Numbered from the stretch's first letter, positions 1-9,985 are shown. The stretch: DNA of 64,000 nt from Bacillus timonensis (GCA_020171895.1 JAIVAN010000003.1:496001-560000), one strand, 5' to 3'. The notes: a model not told the origin generated them from the sequence alone. Numbers and translations: made by a program.

Positions 1-137
1 TCTATAGAAAATTCCTCCTCACTTTCTATATTAGAAACAGAAATCGTATATAAATAGTTTCTATCCCTTTTCATCATACACCTGACCTTTCATGCTTTTT
101 ATTATCTTTAGAAAAATCTATAAAAAGATACATTGAA

Positions 138-166
138 AAAGAAAAACTCACCAGAAAGGTGAGTTT
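138..166 (-). terminator. Terminator after plsY
   Basis: Read on the minus strand, AAACTCACC and GGTGAGTTT form a perfect stem with a five-base loop, followed by a T-rich tail, immediately beyond the plsY stop codon. Confidence 0.85.
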
Positions 167-173
167 AAAGTCG

Positions 174-758
174 TTATAGCCATTTAATTTTTGGTTCAGT
201 TTTTTCAACGATTCTTTTAATATTTGCACGATGTCGATAAATAACAAACGTTGCTAAAAATGATATGACAATTATTAGTGGCATATCTTGAGTGAAAATG
301 CTATAAATAACAGCACTTATAGCAGTTAACATAGAAGAGAGTGAAACAAATTTTGTTATGTATAAAAAAGTAAAAAAGACGACAATCATCACTGCAAATA
401 ATAAAGGATTATAAAATAATAAGACCCCACCAGAAGTAGCCACAGCTTTTCCACCTTTAAATCGAGCAAAAAGTGGGTATACGTGACCAACTACAGCAAA
501 CATACCGACAAGTAATGGGTGAATATCAACTGAGAAAACGAATGGAAGAGCAGTTGCTAAACTTCCTTTTAAAATATCTGCAACTGTTACAATTAACCCA
601 GCTTTTACACCAAGTGTTCGGAATGTGTTTGTACCGCCTAAATTTCCGCTTCCATGCTCTCTAATATCAATACCATACCCAATTTTCCCAACGATAAGAC
701 CAAATGGAATAGATCCAATGACATATGCAAGGATGATCAAACCAGCTTCAAATACCAT
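174..758 (-). CDS. plsY: Acyl-phosphate:glycerol-3-phosphate acyltransferase PlsY
   Basis: Integral membrane enzyme of 194 residues that transfers the acyl chain from acyl-phosphate (made by PlsX) to sn-glycerol-3-phosphate, the first committed step of phospholipid synthesis. The family motifs are visible: [11 protein letters not shown] near residue 37 (phosphate binding), FKGGKAVAT near residue 100 (glycerophosphate binding) and a late [11 protein letters not shown] segment. About five hydrophobic helices. Length is typical. The start is supported by AAAGGAG seven to eight bases upstream. In Bacillus subtilis this gene (yneS) lies next to yneT and parEC, as here, although two extra genes (GH18 and PAP2) are interposed in this genome. 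Confidence 0.95.
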   Translation of the reverse strand: MVFEAGLIILAYVIGSIPFGLIVGKIGYGIDIREHGSGNLGGTNTFRTLGVKAGLIVTVADILKGSLATALPFVFSVDIHPLLVGMFAVVGHVYPLFARFKGGKAVATSGGVLLFYNPLLFAVMIVVFFTFLYITKFVSLSSMLTAISAVIYSIFTQDMPLIIVISFLATFVIYRHRANIKRIVEKTEPKIKWL

Positions 759-929
759 AATTTTAACTCCTTTAACATCTCATTTCCTCTTTTATTGTAT
801 CATGGTTTTTAAAAAACACCACGACAGAAAAACGATTATTTCTATTCTACAGCAATATTTGCTAATATATGATTTTTTCTTTTCATTTTATATAAATTTT
901 CGTACTATTGTTGATAGGAGGGGAAATAC

Positions 930-2669
930 ATGTCAGAGCTACAACTTAAAAAGAAAAAAACAAAAACAACAATTATAGTTGGAGGATTATTTTTATCCTT
1001 TCTCTTAATATCTAGCAGTCTATTTTTCTTGCTATATCCATTTCCGTCAGATGAAAAGGTGGCTTTCACAACAAAGCAACATCCCATTATCTTTAATAAT
1101 GGTGAGATTTTTTCAGAAGAAGCTATTATTGAAAATAATACTGTTTACTTACCTATTTCATTCGTACAAGAACATATTGATTCTTCAATAATACTTGATG
1201 AGGCATCCAGTTCTATCATTGTAACAACGAAAGAAAAAGTTATTCAATTTCCTTCTGACTCTCTATCCTATTTCATAAATGAAGAATCTATTAATCTAGA
1301 AGTTCCTGCTTTTGTTTCAAATGTTGGTAAATTTTACGTTTCATTAGAGCCGTTATCATCTATTTACCCCTATAAGATAACATATCATGATAAAAGCGGT
1401 TTGGTTCAAATTAATAAACATGGGGAAACTTATTTAACTGGTATAGTCAATCCTGAAAAAAATCAAGATCTCTTACGCTTAAGAATTGATCCTATGCTTA
1501 CTTCACCATATGTTTCGTCCATTACACCTGGTGAAGATGTAAAAATCGAAAGTGAAAAAAATAATTATTACTTCGTTCGTAAAGAGAATGGCGTAGCAGG
1601 ATATGTGAAAAAGGATGTTATCACACTAGGAAACGTTTCTACAGTTAATGTGGTTACTGAGAAAGAGGTAACACCCAAATTTGATATAAAGTGGCCAATC
1701 AATTTGACATGGGAAGCTGTTTATTCTAAAAACCCAACTACGGCTAAACTTCCAGAAATGCCTGGACTAAATGTTGTATCTCCTACCTGGTTTAAATTAA
1801 AAAATAATGAAGGAGATATTAGTAATTTAGCTTCGATTGATTACGTTAATTGGGCGAAAGCAAGGAGTTATCATGTGTGGGGTCTTTTTTCAAATGATTT
1901 TGACACAGAAAAAACTCATGAAGCCTTTAAAGATTTCTCAACCCGAAAAAAAATGATTCGCCAGTTACTTCAATATAGCCAAATGTATCAATTAGATGGG
2001 ATTAATATTGACATTGAGAATGTAAATGTAGCTGATGGTCCTCTAATTACTCAATTTATGAGAGAGGCTACACCATATTTTCATCAGGCTGGATTAGTCG
2101 TTTCAATGGATATTACCTTTATTTCTAACAGTCCGACATGGTCCATGTTTTATGAGAGAAAAGAGCTAGGTGAGATTGTCGATTATATGGTTGTTATGGC
2201 ATATGATGAACATTGGGGATCATCACCTGTTTCAGGAAGTGTTGCAAGCCTTCCATGGGTAAAAGGAAACCTAGAAAAACTTCTTGAAATTATCCCAAAT
2301 GAAAAACTCATTTTAGGAGTGCCACTCTATTCAAGAATATGGGAAGAAAAGACATTAGAAGATGGAACAGTTGAAGTTAGTTCCAAGGCATATGGGATGG
2401 ATACAATCAACAATTGGATTAAAGAGCGAAATTTAACGCCTACCATTGACGCTGCTACAGGTCAAAACTTTGTTGTTTATGAAGATCAAGAAAACAATAC
2501 AAAATATAAAATTTGGTTGGAAGATGAACATTCTTTAAAACAAAGAACACAATTAGTTCATCAATACCAACTTGCTGGTGTGGCAACATGGGCAAGAGTA
2601 TTTGGTAATAACCATGCATGGAACACAATTGATCATTCATTAAAAAATGTTGAAGTTGTTAAAAAGTGA
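930..2669 (+). CDS. Membrane-anchored SH3 / GH18 family glycosidase
   Basis: A 579-residue protein with a basic N-terminus and one membrane anchor (about residues 13-36), then a copper-amine-oxidase-N-like domain (about 48-150), a bacterial SH3-like domain (about 180-235) and a glycoside hydrolase 18 barrel (about 255-575). The barrel keeps the DGINIDIEN signature with the catalytic glutamate and the MAYDEHW strand. Related Bacillus proteins such as YdhD, YvbX and YaaH act on spore cortex or cell-wall glycan, so a wall or cortex N-acetylglucosaminidase anchored outside the membrane is likely; substrate is inferred. The ATG has an AGGAGGGG ribosome binding site at 916-923. It stands alone, convergent with the PAP2 gene. 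Confidence 0.88.
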   Translation: MSELQLKKKKTKTTIIVGGLFLSFLLISSSLFFLLYPFPSDEKVAFTTKQHPIIFNNGEIFSEEAIIENNTVYLPISFVQEHIDSSIILDEASSSIIVTTKEKVIQFPSDSLSYFINEESINLEVPAFVSNVGKFYVSLEPLSSIYPYKITYHDKSGLVQINKHGETYLTGIVNPEKNQDLLRLRIDPMLTSPYVSSITPGEDVKIESEKNNYYFVRKENGVAGYVKKDVITLGNVSTVNVVTEKEVTPKFDIKWPINLTWEAVYSKNPTTAKLPEMPGLNVVSPTWFKLKNNEGDISNLASIDYVNWAKARSYHVWGLFSNDFDTEKTHEAFKDFSTRKKMIRQLLQYSQMYQLDGINIDIENVNVADGPLITQFMREATPYFHQAGLVVSMDITFISNSPTWSMFYERKELGEIVDYMVVMAYDEHWGSSPVSGSVASLPWVKGNLEKLLEIIPNEKLILGVPLYSRIWEEKTLEDGTVEVSSKAYGMDTINNWIKERNLTPTIDAATGQNFVVYEDQENNTKYKIWLEDEHSLKQRTQLVHQYQLAGVATWARVFGNNHAWNTIDHSLKNVEVVKK

Positions 2670-2714
2670 GAAGCTGAAGGGGGAAATTGCCTCTCTTTAG
2701 TTTCTTATTTTTTT
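2668..2714 (+). terminator. Terminator after GH18 gene
   Basis: Imperfect GAGAAGCTGAAG / CTTTAGTTTCTT stem (with G-T pairs) followed by seven T residues, starting at the GH18 stop codon and running into the end of the convergent PAP2 gene. Confidence 0.55.
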
Positions 2715-3199
2715 GTGAAACGGTGGACGCATAAGCTTGTAAAACAACCTAAAAATGCACTGCCTAGTATATCAGTTGGATAATGATGACCAACCCAAAT
2801 TCGAGAAAATGCAGTTAAACTCGATAGCAGGAGCAAAACTCTTCCTAATGTTTGTTTATAAAACAAAATAATTGTTGAAATAGAAAAAACCAATATTGTG
2901 TGTCTACTTGGAAATGAAGAGTTCATTTTAGAAGGAATTAAAATGCCAACGTGATTCAGCATAAATGGTCTTGGCCTAAAGGAAATAGATTGTATGACAA
3001 ATTGTAAAATAATTGATAGAGCTGCTGATATGAATGCCTTTTTCGAACACGTTCGATTTGACTTCCCTTTTAACCAAAGTACAAGTAGCACAAAAGCGAA
3101 AACATAACGCATTTTGTTAGAGATTAAGATCATTAATTTATCTAAGAAATAAACTCTATTTGATAGTCCGTTGATAGCTTTAAATAGTCTTATATCCAT
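2705..3199 (-). CDS. PAP2-family phosphatase (undecaprenyl-diphosphatase-like)
   Basis: A 164-residue membrane protein with about five helices and the three PAP2 phosphatase motifs: an RPRP segment (FRPRPF, near residue 95), a FPSRHT motif (PSGH variant, near 120) and SRIWVGHHYPTD (near 135-147) carrying the nucleophilic histidine and the aspartate. Members of this size dephosphorylate lipid pyrophosphates such as undecaprenyl diphosphate (BcrC/YwoA) or phosphatidylglycerol phosphate; which one applies here cannot be told from sequence. Glycine of PSGH is replaced by arginine, a change seen in several bacterial PAP2 proteins. Start supported by AAAGGAG upstream of ATG. Monocistronic. Confidence 0.85.
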   Translation of the reverse strand: MDIRLFKAINGLSNRVYFLDKLMILISNKMRYVFAFVLLVLWLKGKSNRTCSKKAFISAALSIILQFVIQSISFRPRPFMLNHVGILIPSKMNSSFPSRHTILVFSISTIILFYKQTLGRVLLLLSSLTAFSRIWVGHHYPTDILGSAFLGCFTSLCVHRFTKK

Positions 3200-3448
3200 A
3201 TTTTATCTCCTTTGTCAATTCTCCTTTTATCTTCCCCAATAATATCCTTGAACATGTAGAGGAAAAAGAGGATATTGTAGAGATATTGTAGAATAAAGAG
3301 GTACAGATCATAGACATATTCAACGTATTTAGCTACTAATTTATAAAGGAAAATATTAGAAGAATTATTTTCTGAAAAGAAAAGACAATATTTGTAACTA
3401 TGTATCTAAAAATAGAACTGAATGAAATTAAGAAAAGGAGTGACACTC

Positions 3449-3862
3449 ATGAGTATTACGATTCCAACAAGAGAAGAACTAGGTAAGATTCTAAAAAAAA
3501 GTAAGAGAATTGCTGTAGTAGGACTTTCTGCTAATCCAGAAAAGACTTCATATATGGTGAGTAAGGCTATGCAGAATGCAGGATATGAAATAATACCAGT
3601 CAATCCTCAAGCAGAAGAGGTGTTAGGAATAAAAGCTGTAAAATCTTTAAAAGAAATTGAAGGTCATGTAGATATCGTTAACGTTTTTAGGCGTCCAGAA
3701 CATTTGTTTGAAGTAGCGAAAGAGTTTGTAGAAATTGATGCTGACGTATATTGGGCTCAGTCCGGACTAGTTAACGAAGAAGCCTACCATTTTTTAAAAG
3801 ACCAAGGATATACAGTTGTTATGGATCGATGTATTAAAGTAGAACACGCATTAACAAAGTAG
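3449..3862 (+). CDS. yneT: CoA-binding (YccU/YneT-type) protein
   Basis: A 137-residue cytosolic protein with a single Rossmann-type CoA-binding domain. Visible signature: RIAVVGLSANPEK near residues 20-32, followed by PVNP near 50 and a C-terminal VVMDRCIKVEH segment. The equivalent Bacillus subtilis gene yneT lies between plsY(yneS) and parE, the same neighbourhood as here. An in-frame ATG 27 bases upstream exists, but the ATG at 3449 has a good AAAAGGAG site and gives the conserved N-terminus. Cellular role of the family is unknown beyond binding CoA derivatives. A terminator follows directly. Confidence 0.9.
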   Translation: MSITIPTREELGKILKKSKRIAVVGLSANPEKTSYMVSKAMQNAGYEIIPVNPQAEEVLGIKAVKSLKEIEGHVDIVNVFRRPEHLFEVAKEFVEIDADVYWAQSGLVNEEAYHFLKDQGYTVVMDRCIKVEHALTK

Positions 3863-4180
3863 TTTTTAGAATAAAAAATCCTTGTTTTAACAAGGGTTTT
3901 TTAATTTTTTCGCCAGAAGGTGTTTGCTAATTCGTAATAAACATATAAAATAAGTCATAGACAACTCAATTTTACGGAAACAATTGTTCTTATTTTTTCA
4001 TTATACCTTTTTATCTTAATAAAATTGGGTCAGTATAATGATGTATGTATAGCATCTAAACCTAAAACTTCTGGGAAGATCTCTTAGAAGAAACAATGTT
4101 TATAATTGGTGCAGCTCTTAGAGATGTACTTTGCGATAGAGAAATATTTCTTTATCGTTCACGAAAGGGGTATGGGTTTT
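3863..4180 (+). other. Intergenic region upstream of parE
   Basis: After the terminator this holds the parE upstream region. A perfect TATAAT occurs at 4034-4039, but the hexamer 17 bases before it (TTATCT) is a poor -35 match, so the promoter is only a candidate. The GAAAGGGG at 4163-4170 is the parE ribosome binding site. Confidence 0.35.
3874..3906 (+). terminator. Terminator after CoA-binding gene
   Basis: CCTTGTT / AACAAGG stem preceded by A-run and followed by GGGTTTTTTAATTTTTT, a typical intrinsic terminator just beyond the stop codon. Confidence 0.85.
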
Positions 4181-6148
4181 TTGGTTAAGCAGCAATTAGA
4201 TTATAATGATGATTCTATTCAAGTACTAGAGGGCTTAGAAGCCGTTAGAAAACGACCTGGGATGTATATTGGAAGTACAGATAGCAGAGGCTTACATCAC
4301 CTCGTATATGAAATCGTCGATAATTCTGTTGACGAAGCATTAGCTGGATACGGAGAACACATTATCGTTAAAATACATAAAGATAATAGTATCAGTGTTC
4401 AGGACAAAGGTCGTGGTATGCCTATTGGAATGCATAAATTAGGCAAGCCAACACCAGAAGTTATCTTAACTGTTCTTCACGCTGGAGGTAAATTTGGACA
4501 AGGTGGTTACAAGACAAGTGGAGGTCTACACGGTGTAGGTGCTTCTGTTGTAAACGCTCTATCTGAAACCTTAAAAGTAACGATAAAGCGTGATGGATTT
4601 GTTTATGAACAACGCTTTGAAAATGGCGGTAAACCAGCTACAACACTAGAAAAAATAGGGAAAACTAATCAAACAGGTACAACTATCCATTTTAAACCTG
4701 ACCGCTCGATTTTTAGTACGACAACCTATAACTATGAAACATTAAGTGAAAGATTGAGAGAGTCTGCCTTTTTATTAAAAGGATTAAAGATAGAATTAAT
4801 TGATGAAAGAAATGATTTTCATGACATTTTTCATTATGAAAATGGAATCGAGGCGTTTGTTGAGTATTTGAATGAAGAAAAGGACGTACTTCACCCTGTC
4901 CTATCTTTTTCCGGTGAGATGAATAATATTGAAGTAGAGTTTGCCTTCCAATTCAATGATGGTTACTCAGAAAATATGCTTTCATTTGTTAATAACGTTC
5001 GTACAAAAGATGGAGGTACTCATGAAGCTGGTTCTAAAACAGCTATGACGCGAATCTTTAATGAGTATGCTCGAAAAGTATCACTGTTGAAAGAAAAGGA
5101 TAAAAACCTAGATGGCTCTGATATCCGTGAAGGTTTGACTGCTATTGTATCTGTTAGAATACCAGAGGCATTACTTCAATTTGAAGGTCAGACAAAAGGA
5201 AAGCTAGGTACTAGTGAAGCACGCTCAGCAGTCGATTCTGTTGTAAGTGAAAATCTTTCTTACTTTCTAGAAGAGAATCCTGATTTTAGTTCACTCTTAG
5301 TGAAGAAGGCAATAAAAGCTTTTCAAGCTCGAGAAGCCGCTAGAAAAGCAAGAGAAGACGCTCGAAGCGGAAAAAAACGTAAACGTGGAGAGGCAGTTTT
5401 AAGTGGTAAATTAACACCAGCCCAATCTAAAAATCCTCAAAAAAATGAACTATACCTTGTTGAGGGTGATTCTGCCGGTGGCTCTGCAAAGCAGGGTCGA
5501 GATCGCCGTTTTCAAGCCGTACTTCCTCTACGTGGTAAAGTTATTAACACTGAAAAGGCAAAGCTAGCTGATATATTTAAAAACGAAGAAATTAATACAA
5601 TCATTCATGCAATCGGTGGTGGTGTTGGTGCAGATTTTTCAGTTGAAGACATTAACTACGATAAAGTTATCATCATGACCGATGCGGATACAGATGGTGC
5701 CCATATACAAGTGCTTCTTTTAACGTTCTTTTATCGATATATGAAGCCTTTAGTGGAAGCAGGAAAAGTGTTTATCGCTTTACCTCCACTTTATAAAGTA
5801 AGTAAAGGTACCGGTAAAAAGGAAGTCATTGAGTATGCTTGGTCTGACGAAGAGTTGAGTGGTGCCATTAAGAAGATTGGTAAAGGATACATGATTCAAC
5901 GTTATAAAGGACTTGGAGAAATGAATGCTGATCAGCTTTGGGAAACTACGATGGACCCAGATACTAGAACACTTATTCGAGTGAAAATTGATGATGCTGC
6001 AAGAGCCGAAAGAAGAGTGACTACTTTAATGGGAGACAAAGTAGAACCAAGAAGAAAATGGATTGAATCAAATGTTGCTTTTGGTTTAGATGAAGAAACA
6101 AATATTTTAGATAATGAAAACTTATCGGTCACAGAGGAGGAGCTTTAA
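4181..6148 (+). CDS. parE: DNA topoisomerase IV subunit B (ParE)
   Basis: ATPase subunit of topoisomerase IV, which decatenates sister chromosomes. GHKL ATPase domain at the N-terminus (EIVDNSVDEA, DKGRGMP, GGLHGVGASVVNALS), transducer with TKGKLG, TOPRIM domain with EGDSAGG and DADTDGAH, and C-terminal KGLGEMN region. The TTG at 4181, ten bases after GAAAGGGG, gives 655 residues beginning MVKQQLDYND, the expected ParE length and N-terminus; the ATG at 4172 is too close to the ribosome binding site and the ATG at 4106 adds an unrelated extension. parC follows after three bases, so the two form an operon. It is ParE rather than GyrB by its neighbour parC and by its N-terminus. Confidence 0.97.
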   Translation: MVKQQLDYNDDSIQVLEGLEAVRKRPGMYIGSTDSRGLHHLVYEIVDNSVDEALAGYGEHIIVKIHKDNSISVQDKGRGMPIGMHKLGKPTPEVILTVLHAGGKFGQGGYKTSGGLHGVGASVVNALSETLKVTIKRDGFVYEQRFENGGKPATTLEKIGKTNQTGTTIHFKPDRSIFSTTTYNYETLSERLRESAFLLKGLKIELIDERNDFHDIFHYENGIEAFVEYLNEEKDVLHPVLSFSGEMNNIEVEFAFQFNDGYSENMLSFVNNVRTKDGGTHEAGSKTAMTRIFNEYARKVSLLKEKDKNLDGSDIREGLTAIVSVRIPEALLQFEGQTKGKLGTSEARSAVDSVVSENLSYFLEENPDFSSLLVKKAIKAFQAREAARKAREDARSGKKRKRGEAVLSGKLTPAQSKNPQKNELYLVEGDSAGGSAKQGRDRRFQAVLPLRGKVINTEKAKLADIFKNEEINTIIHAIGGGVGADFSVEDINYDKVIIMTDADTDGAHIQVLLLTFFYRYMKPLVEAGKVFIALPPLYKVSKGTGKKEVIEYAWSDEELSGAIKKIGKGYMIQRYKGLGEMNADQLWETTMDPDTRTLIRVKIDDAARAERRVTTLMGDKVEPRRKWIESNVAFGLDEETNILDNENLSVTEEEL

Positions 6149-6151
6149 TAT

Positions 6152-8581
6152 ATGGCACAAGTAGAAAAGTTTAAAGACCTACCTCTTGAAGATGTACTAG
6201 GTGACCGTTTTGGACGTTATAGTAAATACATCATTCAAGAGAGGGCATTGCCTGACGCAAGAGATGGTTTAAAGCCAGTACAAAGACGTATATTATATGC
6301 AATGCACGTAGAGGGTAATACCTCAGAAAAGGGTTTCCGTAAATCAGCCAAAACTGTTGGTAATGTTATCGGTAACTATCATCCACACGGTGATAGTTCT
6401 GTCTATGATGCAATGGTTCGTATGAGTCAGGATTGGAAGGTTCGAAAAAACCTAATAGAAATGCACGGTAATAACGGAAGTATTGATGGTGATCCACCAG
6501 CCGCTATGCGTTATACAGAGGCTCGACTCTCTTCAATAGCATCGGAATTATTACGAGACATTGATAAGAGAACCGTTGAATTTGTACCTAACTTTGATGA
6601 TACAAGCAAAGAGCCAGTTGTTTTACCCGCAATGTTCCCCAACCTTTTAGTAAACGGGTCAACAGGAATTTCAGCGGGTTACGCTACTGAAATTCCGCCA
6701 CATCACTTAGGTGAAGTTATTGATGCGGTCATTAAGCGTATTGATAATCCTTCATGTTCGATTGAGGATCTCATGACTGTTATTAAAGGGCCCGACTTTC
6801 CTACTGGTGGCATCATTCAGGGAATTGATGGAATAAAAAAGGCTTACGAAACAGGGAAGGGAAAAATTATCATCCGTGGTAAAGCCTTAATTGAAGATGT
6901 ACGTGGTGGTAAACAACAAATCGTTATTACTGAAATACCATTTGAAGTAAACAAAGCAAATTTAGTAAAAAAAATTGATGAATTTCGCATAGATCGAAAA
7001 GTTGATGGAATCAGTGAAGTTCGTGACGAAACAGACCGTACTGGATTACGCATTGTGATTGAACTTAAAAAAGATGCTGATGCTGAAGGTGTCCTAAACT
7101 ATTTATATAAAAATAGTGATTTACAAGTACCATATAATTTTAATATGGTAGCTATCCACAATAAACGACCTATCTTAATGGGACTACATCAAATCCTTGA
7201 TGCCTATATTTCTCACCAAGTAGAAGTTATTACAAATCGATCTAACTTTGAATTAGAGAAAGCAAAAGAGCGTCAACATATTGTGGAAGGTTTAATGAAG
7301 GCGTTATCTATTTTAGATGAAGTGATAGCAACAATTCGTGCTTCAAAAGACAAGCGCGATGCAAAAGATAACTTAATTAAAAGCTTTCAGTTTACTGAAC
7401 CTCAAGCAGAAGCAATTGTGTCGTTGCAACTTTATCGATTAACAAACACAGATATCACTGCCCTTCAACTAGAAGCTGATGAGCTTGATAAAAAAATTAG
7501 CGAATTACTAAGTATCTTAAATAGTGAAGCTAAGTTATTCTCAGTCATAAAAACAGATTTAAAGAAATTGAAGAAAACGTATGCAGATGAACGTAGATCC
7601 AAGATTGAAGATCAAATTGAAGAGATTAAAATTAATCTTGAGGTTATGATTCCTTCTGAGGATGTCATTGTTACAGTTACTAAGGACGGCTATGTAAAGC
7701 GTACAAGTCCTCGGTCTTACGCAGCTTCTAATGGTCAAGATTTTGGTATGAAAGAAACAGACCAGCTGCTAGGTCAATATGAGATTAATACAACTGATGT
7801 CATATTATTATTTACGAACAAGGGAAATTATTTGTATTGCCCTGTTCATGAGCTACCTGATATAAGATGGAAGGACCTTGGTCAGCATATCGCTAATATA
7901 ATTAGTATTGAACGAGATGAATATATTGTGGAAGCAGTGCCTGTTAAAGATTTTACATCTAACCAATTCTTTTTATTTGTCACAAAGAATGGTATGGTCA
8001 AAAAAACAGAGTTGCATCAATATAAAGCTCAACGATATTCGAAACCATTGGTTGGAATTAACTTAAAGAATGATGATGAAGTAATTGATGTACATTTGAC
8101 AAATGGCTTCCAAGACGTAATGCTCGTAACTAGTTATGGATACGGTTTATTATTCTCAGAAGATGAAGTGAATATTGTTGGAGCACGAGCTGCTGGAGTT
8201 AAAGGAATAAATTTAAAAGACGGCGACAAGGTAGTAAGTGGCAAGATGATAGACCCGACTGATACAAAAGATATCGTGATTGTTACTCAAAGAGCAGCAG
8301 TTAAAAAAATGAAATTAAAAGAATTTGAAAAAGCTAGTCGAGCAAAACGTGGCGTCGTGATGCTTAGAGAATTAAAGAATAATCCGCACCGAATTGTTGG
8401 TATGGTACTAGTGAAGGATACAGACGAAGTATTTATAAAAACAAAAAATGGTGTAATTGAATCAACACTAGCCGCAAATCTCCGACCAAATGATCGATAT
8501 AGTAATGGTTCATTCCTGGTAGATGTTAATGATACTGGGGAAACGGAAGATGTATGGGTAGTAGCGAAGAAAGATGCATAA
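6152..8581 (+). CDS. parC: DNA topoisomerase IV subunit A (ParC)
   Basis: Cleavage-rejoining subunit of topoisomerase IV, 809 residues. Catalytic tyrosine is Tyr121 in AAMRYTEARLS. The quinolone-resistance-determining region reads YHPHGDSSVYD, with Ser82 at the position of Staphylococcus aureus GrlA Ser80 and Asp86 at the position of Glu84, i.e. a wild-type-like serine. The C-terminal third carries the repeated beta-pinwheel blades of the GyrA/ParC family (for example VTKDGYVKRT and TKNGMVKKT). Strong GAGGAGG ribosome binding site inside the end of parE. A strong terminator follows. Confidence 0.97.
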   Translation: MAQVEKFKDLPLEDVLGDRFGRYSKYIIQERALPDARDGLKPVQRRILYAMHVEGNTSEKGFRKSAKTVGNVIGNYHPHGDSSVYDAMVRMSQDWKVRKNLIEMHGNNGSIDGDPPAAMRYTEARLSSIASELLRDIDKRTVEFVPNFDDTSKEPVVLPAMFPNLLVNGSTGISAGYATEIPPHHLGEVIDAVIKRIDNPSCSIEDLMTVIKGPDFPTGGIIQGIDGIKKAYETGKGKIIIRGKALIEDVRGGKQQIVITEIPFEVNKANLVKKIDEFRIDRKVDGISEVRDETDRTGLRIVIELKKDADAEGVLNYLYKNSDLQVPYNFNMVAIHNKRPILMGLHQILDAYISHQVEVITNRSNFELEKAKERQHIVEGLMKALSILDEVIATIRASKDKRDAKDNLIKSFQFTEPQAEAIVSLQLYRLTNTDITALQLEADELDKKISELLSILNSEAKLFSVIKTDLKKLKKTYADERRSKIEDQIEEIKINLEVMIPSEDVIVTVTKDGYVKRTSPRSYAASNGQDFGMKETDQLLGQYEINTTDVILLFTNKGNYLYCPVHELPDIRWKDLGQHIANIISIERDEYIVEAVPVKDFTSNQFFLFVTKNGMVKKTELHQYKAQRYSKPLVGINLKNDDEVIDVHLTNGFQDVMLVTSYGYGLLFSEDEVNIVGARAAGVKGINLKDGDKVVSGKMIDPTDTKDIVIVTQRAAVKKMKLKEFEKASRAKRGVVMLRELKNNPHRIVGMVLVKDTDEVFIKTKNGVIESTLAANLRPNDRYSNGSFLVDVNDTGETEDVWVVAKKDA

Positions 8582-8619
8582 AAAGAAGCTGTGAGATTAA
8601 CTCACAGCTTCTTTATTTT
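8582..8619 (+). terminator. Terminator of parE-parC
   Basis: AAGAAGCTGTGAG and CTCACAGCTTCTT form a 13-bp perfect stem with loop ATTAA, followed by TATTTTT, directly after the parC stop. Confidence 0.95.
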
Positions 8620-8685
8620 TAGTAAGGATATAAAGATACAACAGACATTAAATTTTTATTTATTAGAAGAAGGCTTTGCTGTAAA

Positions 8686-9789
8686 ATGAATGCAAACAAC
8701 ATATTTTGTCGAGAGAAGGTACTTACAGAGATGAATCATCCACTTGTTACAAGAAAAGGAATGGCAATAATTATACTAGCTACTATCATGCTCGCTATCT
8801 TACCATATTCTTTTCCCCTTATATTAGGGATTATTACTGCGTTAATGCTAGAACGGTTTGTAAGGAAGCTTAACAAGTGGGTAAAAAAACGGTTATATTC
8901 AGTAATAGTTATATACTTTTTGTTTTTATTTTCACTATTCATTAGTTTGTATGTCATAAGTACTGTCGTAATAAAACAGTTGTTTTCACTTTTTAAAATG
9001 CTGCCTTCATTTATAAAGATTATCAATAATACGATATTTGAGATTCTTTCAAGGTGGGCTCATTATTCTGAAAAACTACCAAGAGACTTTCTTCTATCTA
9101 TCGAAGATTCATTTTCCGAATTTCAAACCAATCTAATCGATATATTAAAAAACTTAACAGAGCAATTTCTAACAATTATCACGAGTTTACCTAATTTTAT
9201 GTTTGAATTAATCGTATATTTACTCGTTGTATTTTTATTTTTAGTTGAACTGCCATCAATTAAATTTAAATTATCTTCTATTCTAAAGAAAACAACTAAG
9301 AAGAAGATTAAATTGTTGATTTCTGAGATTAGTAGAGTATTATTTGGTTTCTTTAAGGCTCAAGTGATTTTAAGTGCCGTAACATTTATCTTATCATTTA
9401 TAGGTTTAGTCTTTTTAAATATTCCATATGCTTTTCTACTAGCTATTTTAATCGTTATTGTTGATCTACTTCCCATTCTTGGTACAGGATCTTTTTTAGT
9501 ACCCTGGGCTATTTTCTCAATAATCAATGGTGATAAAGAATTAGGAATAGGGCTTATTATTTTATTTTTAGTAATCACTGTAATTAGACGGATTATAGAA
9601 CCTAAAATCATTTCATCTAATTTAGGAATAAGCCCACTAGCAGCTCTCGTTAGTATGTTTCTAGGTTTCAAATTAATAGGTGTTATAGGACTTCTATTAG
9701 GACCTGGTCTGGTGATTTTATTTGATGTGTTAAAACAAACAGGTTTTATTCGATTAGATAGATTAAAGAAGATAGAGCCCAATCTGTGA
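8686..9789 (+). CDS. AI-2E family membrane transporter (YtvI-like)
   Basis: A hydrophobic protein of up to 367 residues with seven to eight membrane helices and the family's C-terminal block (NIPYAFLLAI, DLLPILGTG, IEPKIISSNLG). AI-2E superfamily members export autoinducers or small solutes; Bacillus YtvI is a sporulation-associated member. Substrate is unknown. Two starts are about equally supported: the ATG at 8686 (AGAAGG 12 bases upstream) and the ATG at 8731 (GAGAAGG 11 bases upstream); the second, giving 352 residues beginning MNHPLVTRKG, fits the family better. Monocistronic, with terminators on both sides. Confidence 0.85.
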   Translation: MNANNIFCREKVLTEMNHPLVTRKGMAIIILATIMLAILPYSFPLILGIITALMLERFVRKLNKWVKKRLYSVIVIYFLFLFSLFISLYVISTVVIKQLFSLFKMLPSFIKIINNTIFEILSRWAHYSEKLPRDFLLSIEDSFSEFQTNLIDILKNLTEQFLTIITSLPNFMFELIVYLLVVFLFLVELPSIKFKLSSILKKTTKKKIKLLISEISRVLFGFFKAQVILSAVTFILSFIGLVFLNIPYAFLLAILIVIVDLLPILGTGSFLVPWAIFSIINGDKELGIGLIILFLVITVIRRIIEPKIISSNLGISPLAALVSMFLGFKLIGVIGLLLGPGLVILFDVLKQTGFIRLDRLKKIEPNL

Positions 9790-9790
9790 A

Positions 9791-9822
9791 GAACTGAGAA
9801 AATTGTCTCGGTTCTTTTTTTG
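9791..9822 (+). terminator. Terminator after AI-2E gene
   Basis: GAACTGAGA / TCTCGGTTC stem (one G-T pair) followed by seven T residues. Confidence 0.9.
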
Positions 9823-9854
9823 ATTGTAGGTGTATTTAATCCGCTCCTGAAATA

Positions 9855-9895
9855 TACTTCGCTTTCCGCGGCAAGCTGGCAAGCCTCCTCGTGCT
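9855..9895 (-). repeat. Decayed copy of the dispersed GTGTTAATC-type repeat
   Basis: The stretch CTTCGCTTTCCGCGG...CAAGCCTCCTCG is a degenerate reverse-orientation match to the core of the repeats at 23.6, 45.4 and 58.8 kb (GAGGAGGCTCAAG ... CGGAAAGCGAG). The terminal GTGTTAATC sequences are lost. Confidence 0.55.
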
Positions 9896-9961
9896 ATGCA
9901 CTGGTTGTAAAAACGTAGAATATTTCATGTATTAACTTTGCTTTAAGGTAGAAACTAAGCT

Positions 9962-9985
9962 AAAAAAACCACCTTAAAAGGTGGG
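9962..9985 (-). terminator. Terminator after alanyl-tRNA editing gene
   Basis: On the minus strand CCACCTT TTAAGGTGG followed by seven T residues, just after the stop codon at 9993. Confidence 0.85.

Noticed and set aside
4106..4180. 25-residue N-terminal extension of ParE
   Set aside because: Unrelated to ParE N-termini; the TTG at 4181 gives the family length of 655 residues.
9360..9782. 140-codon minus-strand frame opposite the AI-2E gene
   Set aside because: Lies wholly antisense to a conserved membrane protein gene; its composition mirrors the sense codons.
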